A stretch of 64,000 bases of DNA, from contig NZ_QVLR01000027.1 in NCBI RefSeq assembly GCF_014822185.1, forward strand, positions 1 through 64,000, written 5' to 3'. Position 1 is the stretch's first letter. Each line of letters opens with the position of its first letter. Below the pieces are notes generated by a model, which did not search any database, was not told where the DNA came from, and saw only the letters and a list, made by a program, of their open reading frames with translations. Shown here piece after piece: positions 60,342 to 64,000 of this stretch. The translations under genes were made by a program, and so were the position numbers. This DNA is from Azoarcus sp. Aa7 (lineage in GTDB: Bacteria; Pseudomonadota; Gammaproteobacteria; Burkholderiales; Rhodocyclaceae).

Positions 60342-61097
60342 CTACTCGCGGTTCAGGAAGGCCCGCACGCGCTGCTGCGTTTCGCCGTCGGCCAGCAGGG
60401 CCGCGCTGCCCGCGAGTTCGACTTCGTAGCCGTCTGCGCCGCCCTCCACCGCGACCGTGATGCAGCGCTTGCACTCGGACAGGGCCAGTGCCGGCAGGGC
60501 GGCGATGCGCGTGACGACTCCGCGCGCGAACTCTTCCAGTTCGGCGGCCGGAGCCACCCAGTGCGCGCAGCCGAGCTTCACGGCGTCCGCGCCGGCGACG
60601 ACTTCGGCACCGAGAATCAGGCGCCGCGCGACGGCCTCGCCGCAGATGCGCGTCATGCGCTGCGTGCCGCCCGCGGCCGGGAGCAGGCCCAGGCGCGCTT
60701 CGGGCAGGCCGACCTTGGCGGTGTCGGCGACGACGCGCAGGTCGCACGCGAGCGCGAGCTCGAAGCCGCCGCCCATCGCCGCGCCGCCGATTTCCGCGAC
60801 GGTGACCTGCGGCAGTCGTTCGAGGCGGGCGTAAAGCTGCTGCATGCGCCGCGTGATGGCGATCATCTGCACCCGCCCGGCCTCGGTGGCGAAGAGCGAG
60901 CCGATCACTTCGAGGTCGGCGCCGGCACAGAACACGCGCTCGGCGCTGCGGATCCACAACACATTGACGCGCGGCGTGTGCTCGAGTTCGGCGAGGATGC
61001 GGTCGAACGCGGCTATCCATTCCTCGTTGATCGCATTGACCGGCGCACGGCACAGGGTCACGGTCGCGACCGAATCCTCAATCCTCAGCGAAATCAT
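60342..61097 (-). CDS. Enoyl-CoA hydratase/isomerase family protein
   Basis: The 251-residue crotonase-fold protein keeps the oxyanion-hole segment RVFCAGADLEVIG and both catalytic glutamates of true hydratases: GGGFELALACD and LPEARLGLLPAAGGTQ. It should add water to a 2-enoyl-CoA in beta-oxidation-like breakdown of the ring-opened or reduced acid. GAGGAC precedes the ATG at 61097; the open frame further upstream is unlike the family. It probably belongs to the same transcript as the dehydrogenase and second crotonase upstream, with a 205-base gap. Confidence 0.92.
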   Translation of the reverse strand: MISLRIEDSVATVTLCRAPVNAINEEWIAAFDRILAELEHTPRVNVLWIRSAERVFCAGADLEVIGSLFATEAGRVQMIAITRRMQQLYARLERLPQVTVAEIGGAAMGGGFELALACDLRVVADTAKVGLPEARLGLLPAAGGTQRMTRICGEAVARRLILGAEVVAGADAVKLGCAHWVAPAAELEEFARGVVTRIAALPALALSECKRCITVAVEGGADGYEVELAGSAALLADGETQQRVRAFLNRE

Positions 61098-61302
61098 TTC
61101 GATGTCCTCGGGAACTGCGGGCAGTTCGAAAAAACGGGGCGTCGCCGGCCTCTGCGCACATCGGAGGAGACATCGTTGGCAGGATCGCACCGGCCGTTGA
61201 CGCGACGCCCCCGGGAAACCGGCCGGCGCGTGGCTGCACGCGCACGGCCGTACGACAAGGCGCATCCGGGCCGCGGGGACGGCCGCCCGGCGCGCCGCAA
61301 CG

Positions 61303-62121
61303 TCAATTGCCTTCGAACTTCGGCACCTGCTTGTTCACGAAGGCGTTGTAGGCGCGCGTGAAGTCCTGTGTCTGCATGCAGATCGCCTGGGCTTCGGCTT
61401 CGGTCTCGAGCGCCTGCTCGATGGTCTGGTTCCATTCCTGGTGCAGGCACTTCTTCGTCATCGAATGCGCGAAGGCCGGGCCGTTGGCGAGCGACAGCGC
61501 CATCTCCTGCGCCTTCGCCAGCACTTTCTCGGCCGGCACGATGTCGTTGAAGTAGCCCCACGCGCGGCCCTCCTCGGCGCTCATCGAGCGGCCGGTGTAG
61601 AGCAGCTCGGAGGCGCGGCCCTGGCCGATGATGCGCGGCAGGATGCTGCACGCGCCCATGTCGCAGCCGGCGAGGCCGACGCGGACGAAGAGGAAGGCGG
61701 TCTTCGCTTCAGGCGTCGCGTAGCGCAGGTCGGAGGCCATGGAGATGATCGCGCCGGCGCCGGCGCAGATGCCGTCGACCGCAGAGATGATGGGCTGCGG
61801 GCAGTTGCGCATTTCCTTCACGAGGTTGCCGGTCATGCGGGTGAAGGCCAGCAGCCCGGTCATGTCCATCTTCGTGAGCGGGCCGATGATGTCATGCACG
61901 TCGCCACCCGAGCAGAAGTTGCCGCCCGCGCCGGTGATCACGACCGCGCGCACGTCCTCGGCGTACTGGAGCTTGATGAAGGTGTCGCGCAGCTCGGCGT
62001 AGCTCTCGAACGTGAGCGGGTTCTTGCGCTCGGGGCGGTTCAGCGTGATGGTCGCGACGCGGTCGGCGACTTCGAACTTGAAGTGTTCCGGACGCCATTC
62101 GGCGGCTTTGAGCTTGTACAT
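61303..62121 (-). CDS. Crotonase-family protein lacking both hydratase glutamates
   Basis: The 272-residue protein has the crotonase fold with an oxyanion segment [16 protein letters not shown]. Where hydratases have glutamates it reads [16 protein letters not shown] and [17 protein letters not shown], so both acid/base residues are missing, and an Asp sits in GCDMG. Related proteins occur in clusters for 2-aminobenzoyl-CoA or similar aromatics; ring-cleaving hydrolysis or isomerisation is more likely than hydration, but this is inference. AGGAGA precedes the ATG. A putative TetR site lies 41 bases upstream. Confidence 0.88.
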   Translation of the reverse strand: MYKLKAAEWRPEHFKFEVADRVATITLNRPERKNPLTFESYAELRDTFIKLQYAEDVRAVVITGAGGNFCSGGDVHDIIGPLTKMDMTGLLAFTRMTGNLVKEMRNCPQPIISAVDGICAGAGAIISMASDLRYATPEAKTAFLFVRVGLAGCDMGACSILPRIIGQGRASELLYTGRSMSAEEGRAWGYFNDIVPAEKVLAKAQEMALSLANGPAFAHSMTKKCLHQEWNQTIEQALETEAEAQAICMQTQDFTRAYNAFVNKQVPKFEGN

Positions 62122-62161
62122 GAGATTCTCCTGGAGGTTTTGGGGGCTTGCAGACTACGAA

Positions 62162-62175
62162 TGAACAATCACTCA
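62162..62175. promoter_or_regulatory. TetR-operator-like palindrome, site 1
   Basis: TGAACAATCACTCA resembles TGAACGATCGTTCA with changes in the right arm. It overlaps the stop codon of the dehydrogenase gene and lies 41 bases before the crotonase start. Confidence 0.4.
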
Positions 62176-62919
62176 TCCGGCGAGTGTGAGACCGCCGCTG
62201 ACGCTGATGACCTGGCCGGTGATGAAGCTGGCGCGGTCGCTGGCGAAGAACAGCACGGCGTCGGCGAGCTCGGACGGCTTGGCGAGGCGGCGCATCGGCG
62301 TGGCCTTGACGAAGGCTTCGCGGTGCTTCTCCGGCACGGCCTGCAGCAAGGGGGTGTCGGTCGGGCCGGGGCACACGCAGTTGACGTTGATGTTGTAGCG
62401 AGCGACTTCGCGGGCGAGCGACTTGGTGAAGGCGATCGCGCCGCCCTTGGCGCCCGAATACACGGTCTCGCCGAGGCTGCCGACGCGACCGGCGTCACTC
62501 GACACGGTGACGATCTTGCCCGAACCGCGCTCGATCATCTGCTGCAGGAAGGCGTGCGACACCGCGACCGGCCCGAGCAGGTTGAGGTCGATGACCTTGC
62601 GCCAGAAGTCGGGGGTGTTCTCCATGAAGGGCTGGATCTTGCCCCAGCCGGCCACGTTGGCAACGATGTCGACTTGGGGATGGCGGCGATAGGTTTCGTC
62701 ACGGAAGGCGTGAATGGAGTCGATGTCGGTCACGTCCAGCCGGACGAAGTCGACGTCGAGGTGTTGCTCCGCGAGCTGGCCGGCAGCCGCCGCGCCCTTG
62801 TCCGCGTCGATGTCGCCGATCACGACCTTCGCGCCCGCCCGGGCCAGTGTCTCGGCCGTTGCATACCCGATCCCCGATGCGCCGCCGGTGACGACGGCCG
62901 TTTTGCCTTGCAGGTTCAT
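62173..62919 (-). CDS. Short-chain dehydrogenase/reductase (BadH-like)
   Basis: The 248-residue SDR has the nucleotide-binding TGGASGIG, an acidic residue in VVIGDID (Asp36) favouring NAD+, the NVAGWG motif, and the catalytic Ser140/141-Tyr154-Lys158 in TVSSDAG and YSGAKGG. It ends SVSGGLTLAG as in hydroxyacyl-CoA SDRs such as 2-hydroxycyclohexanecarboxyl-CoA dehydrogenase. It probably oxidises a hydroxyacyl-CoA intermediate of the cluster. AGGAG precedes the ATG. The 429-base gap upstream contains two TetR-like sites. Confidence 0.92.
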   Translation of the reverse strand: MNLQGKTAVVTGGASGIGYATAETLARAGAKVVIGDIDADKGAAAAGQLAEQHLDVDFVRLDVTDIDSIHAFRDETYRRHPQVDIVANVAGWGKIQPFMENTPDFWRKVIDLNLLGPVAVSHAFLQQMIERGSGKIVTVSSDAGRVGSLGETVYSGAKGGAIAFTKSLAREVARYNINVNCVCPGPTDTPLLQAVPEKHREAFVKATPMRRLAKPSELADAVLFFASDRASFITGQVISVSGGLTLAG

Positions 62920-63028
62920 TTGTCTGTCTCCTCATTCACCAGTCAGTCGAGTCTGGGGCGCCTTCGCTTCCGCCGCCCCGTTATCTGTTTGCTGCAGCGT
63001 CCTGTTTCCGGTTCCGCCAGCAGTTGAA

Positions 63029-63042
63029 TGAATGATCGTTCA
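63029..63042. promoter_or_regulatory. TetR-operator-like palindrome, site 2
   Basis: TGAATGATCGTTCA is a near-perfect palindrome about 110 bases before the dehydrogenase start. It is the best copy of the three related sites and the likeliest operator of the adjacent TetR protein. Confidence 0.55.
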
Positions 63043-63157
63043 CTCGATCGACTTAGTCAACCACTTTCGCGAAAATCGGAAGGATCCCATGAGCGCCGTG
63101 TCCGTTTGTGCTGAAGCGTTGTCACGGGCATTCCGATGCCCCACGCATGAATGCAAA

Positions 63158-63175
63158 CGGCCGGAGATCCGGCCG
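63158..63175 (-). terminator. Possible terminator of the CoA-ligase transcript
   Basis: A perfect CGGCCGGA/TCCGGCCG stem with a 2-base loop is followed on the minus strand by GTTTGCATTC. It lies about 170 bases beyond the ligase stop. Confidence 0.45.
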
Positions 63176-63182
63176 CTTGAAA

Positions 63183-63196
63183 TGAATGGTCAATCA
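63183..63196. promoter_or_regulatory. TetR-operator-like palindrome, site 3
   Basis: TGAATGGTCAATCA matches the TGAAYGRTCRWTCA pattern of sites 1 and 2, between the ligase 3' end and the dehydrogenase promoter region. Confidence 0.4.
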
Positions 63197-63201
63197 GTTT
63201 C

Positions 63202-63300
63202 GTAGGGAGGGAGGAGCCGAAGGCGGATCCTGCCATGCAGCGGGTGGGTATGCCCCGACTGCGGGGGGTGGCGGGATACGCTGCGCTCCTCCCGCCCTAC
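63202..63300. repeat. Intergenic palindromic repeat, copy F
   Basis: The left end GTAGGGAGGGAGGAGCC and right end CTCCTCCCGCCCTAC are inverted copies, with internal GGTGGCGGGATACGCTGCGC as in copies D and E. It lies 48 bases beyond the CoA-ligase stop. Confidence 0.85.
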
Positions 63301-63348
63301 GTCCGTGCGTATCGATCGGGGCACAGGCCGACAGGCGGCCGGGCGCCC

Positions 63349-64000
63349 CTACAGCCGCCCGGTCTTGAGCAGCTCGCGCAGGCGGAACTTCTGGATCTTG
63401 CCGGTCGCAGTGCGCGGCAACTCGTCCACGAAGCGCACCGTGCGGGGGCATTTGTAGATCGAGAGGTTCGCCATCAGGGTGTCCTGCACCTGGGTGGACA
63501 GGCGCGACTGGCTTGCCGAGGGGTCCTTCGGTACGGCCACGAGCACGAGGCGCGTGAGGCCGTCCTCCTGCGGCACGCCGACGACGACAGCCTCTGCGAT
63601 GCCGGGGGCGGTCATCGCGCACCCCTCGATCTCCGACGGACTCACCCACTGGCCGGAGATCTTGAGCATGTCGTCGGCGCGGCCGTTGTGATACCAGTAG
63701 CCGTCACGGTCGAAGCTGAACATGTCGCCGGGGAAATACCAGCCATCGCGCAAGGACTTCGCCGTCTGTTCGGGCAGATTCCAGTAGCCGCGGAACTGCG
63801 AGGGCGTGCGGATCGCGATCTGACCCGGGACGTCGGGCTCGACGACGTCCGCGCCGGCCTCGTCGACCAGGCGCACTTCGGCCCAGGGCACGGGCTTGCC
63901 GCAGGAGCCGGGCCGTTGCGCGCCCGCGTCATTGACGAGGAAGAGGAAGATCGTCTCCGAGGCGCCGATTCCGTCGATGAGGGGCTTGCCGGTCGCTTCC
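63349..64000 (-). CDS. Aromatic acid-CoA ligase (benzoate/2-aminobenzoate type), C-terminal part
   Basis: The frame is open to the window edge; 216 complete C-terminal residues are visible and the start is outside. It has the adenylate-forming motifs DGIGASE (A5), DGWYFPGD and GRADDMLKISGQWVSPSEIE (A7-A8 hinge), and the catalytic lysine in RTATGKIQKFRLREL (A10). The F-L-F-L-V-N after DGIGASE-T-I resembles benzoate- and 2-aminobenzoate-CoA ligases. It would activate the aromatic acid with ATP and CoA. The downstream SDR and crotonases fit a CoA-thioester pathway; the exact acid cannot be read from this fragment. Confidence 0.85.
   Translation of the reverse strand, partial: EATGKPLIDGIGASETIFLFLVNDAGAQRPGSCGKPVPWAEVRLVDEAGADVVEPDVPGQIAIRTPSQFRGYWNLPEQTAKSLRDGWYFPGDMFSFDRDGYWYHNGRADDMLKISGQWVSPSEIEGCAMTAPGIAEAVVVGVPQEDGLTRLVLVAVPKDPSASQSRLSTQVQDTLMANLSIYKCPRTVRFVDELPRTATGKIQKFRLRELLKTGRL

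Larger units (their letters stand above)
62920..63348. other. 429-base non-coding region upstream of the SDR gene
   Basis: I see no gene here. It contains two TetR-operator-like palindromes (63029-63042 and 63183-63196), a hairpin that may end the CoA-ligase transcript (63158-63175), and repeat copy F (63202-63300). The minus-strand promoter for the dehydrogenase operon must lie here. Confidence 0.75.

Noticed and set aside
61112-61127. GAACTGC-GG-GCAGTTC as an operator of the first crotonase gene
   Set aside because: It lies between the start codon and any plausible promoter without a matching copy elsewhere; it may be a chance hairpin in GC-rich leader sequence.

Overview
The window is GC-rich DNA that looks like the chromosome of a betaproteobacterium. 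The gene content points to the Azoarcus/Thauera/Aromatoleum group (Rhodocyclales): an acyl-CoA ligase/crotonase/short-chain dehydrogenase cluster for aromatic or alicyclic acids, a NAD-dependent molybdenum formate dehydrogenase, a full molybdate uptake and sensing locus, c-type cytochromes, several chemoreceptors and c-di-GMP enzymes. This assignment is inference from gene content and was not tested by search. Genes are tightly packed, many overlap by 1-8 bases, and GTG starts are common. I see no insertion sequence, prophage, rRNA or CRISPR array.

Layout. 1-3300: end of a proline-rich membrane protein, two small unknown or DUF488 genes, a secreted subtilase and a cysteine-rich C_GCAxxG_C_C protein. 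3300-12600: housekeeping genes (yicC, a Ser/Thr kinase with its PP2C phosphatase, rph-rdgB-hemW, sppA, trmB, thiS-thiG). 12660-16750: tRNA-Gly(CCC), sodC, a flavin reductase, mutY, a LON-domain protein and ubiX. 16770-23360: a branched-chain-type ABC substrate-binding protein and two permeases with no ATPases in the window, separated by a large CHASE/PAS/GGDEF/EAL protein. 23500-25450: TRIC-type membrane protein, mscL and a metallo-beta-lactamase-fold hydrolase.

25740-29780 is the molybdate locus: modE-modA-modB-modC on the minus strand and a divergent two-domain molbindin. 29950-36200 is a compact five-gene plus-strand operon: a PhnD-like periplasmic binding protein, a HAMP/GGDEF/EAL protein, a monoheme cytochrome, a TsdA-like diheme cytochrome and a SulP transporter. 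Three of its four junctions are 4-base overlaps. This is my best candidate for an undescribed system, possibly linking an oxyanion signal to c-di-GMP and periplasmic electron transfer. 36300-40500 holds a periplasmic OB-fold protein, a chemoreceptor and a NERD nuclease-helicase. 40560-46820 holds proQ and the formate dehydrogenase genes (fdsGB fusion, fdsA) with a LysR regulator; the molybdate locus would supply the metal for this enzyme.

46970-51730: gpmI, arfB, a Cache-type chemoreceptor and a lipocalin. 51800-59360 looks accessory: a FitAB/VapBC-type toxin-antitoxin pair, an amidohydrolase, a LolD/FtsX/HlyD-type ABC exporter and a MazEF pair; both toxin modules have readable promoters overlapped by inverted repeats. 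59375-64000: a TetR regulator, two crotonase-family enzymes, a short-chain dehydrogenase and the end of an aromatic acyl-CoA ligase, with three copies of a TGAAYGRTCRWTCA-like palindrome that may be the TetR operator. Six copies of a GTAGGGCGG...CCGCCCTAC intergenic palindrome are scattered across the window, and one supplies the stop codon of fdsA.
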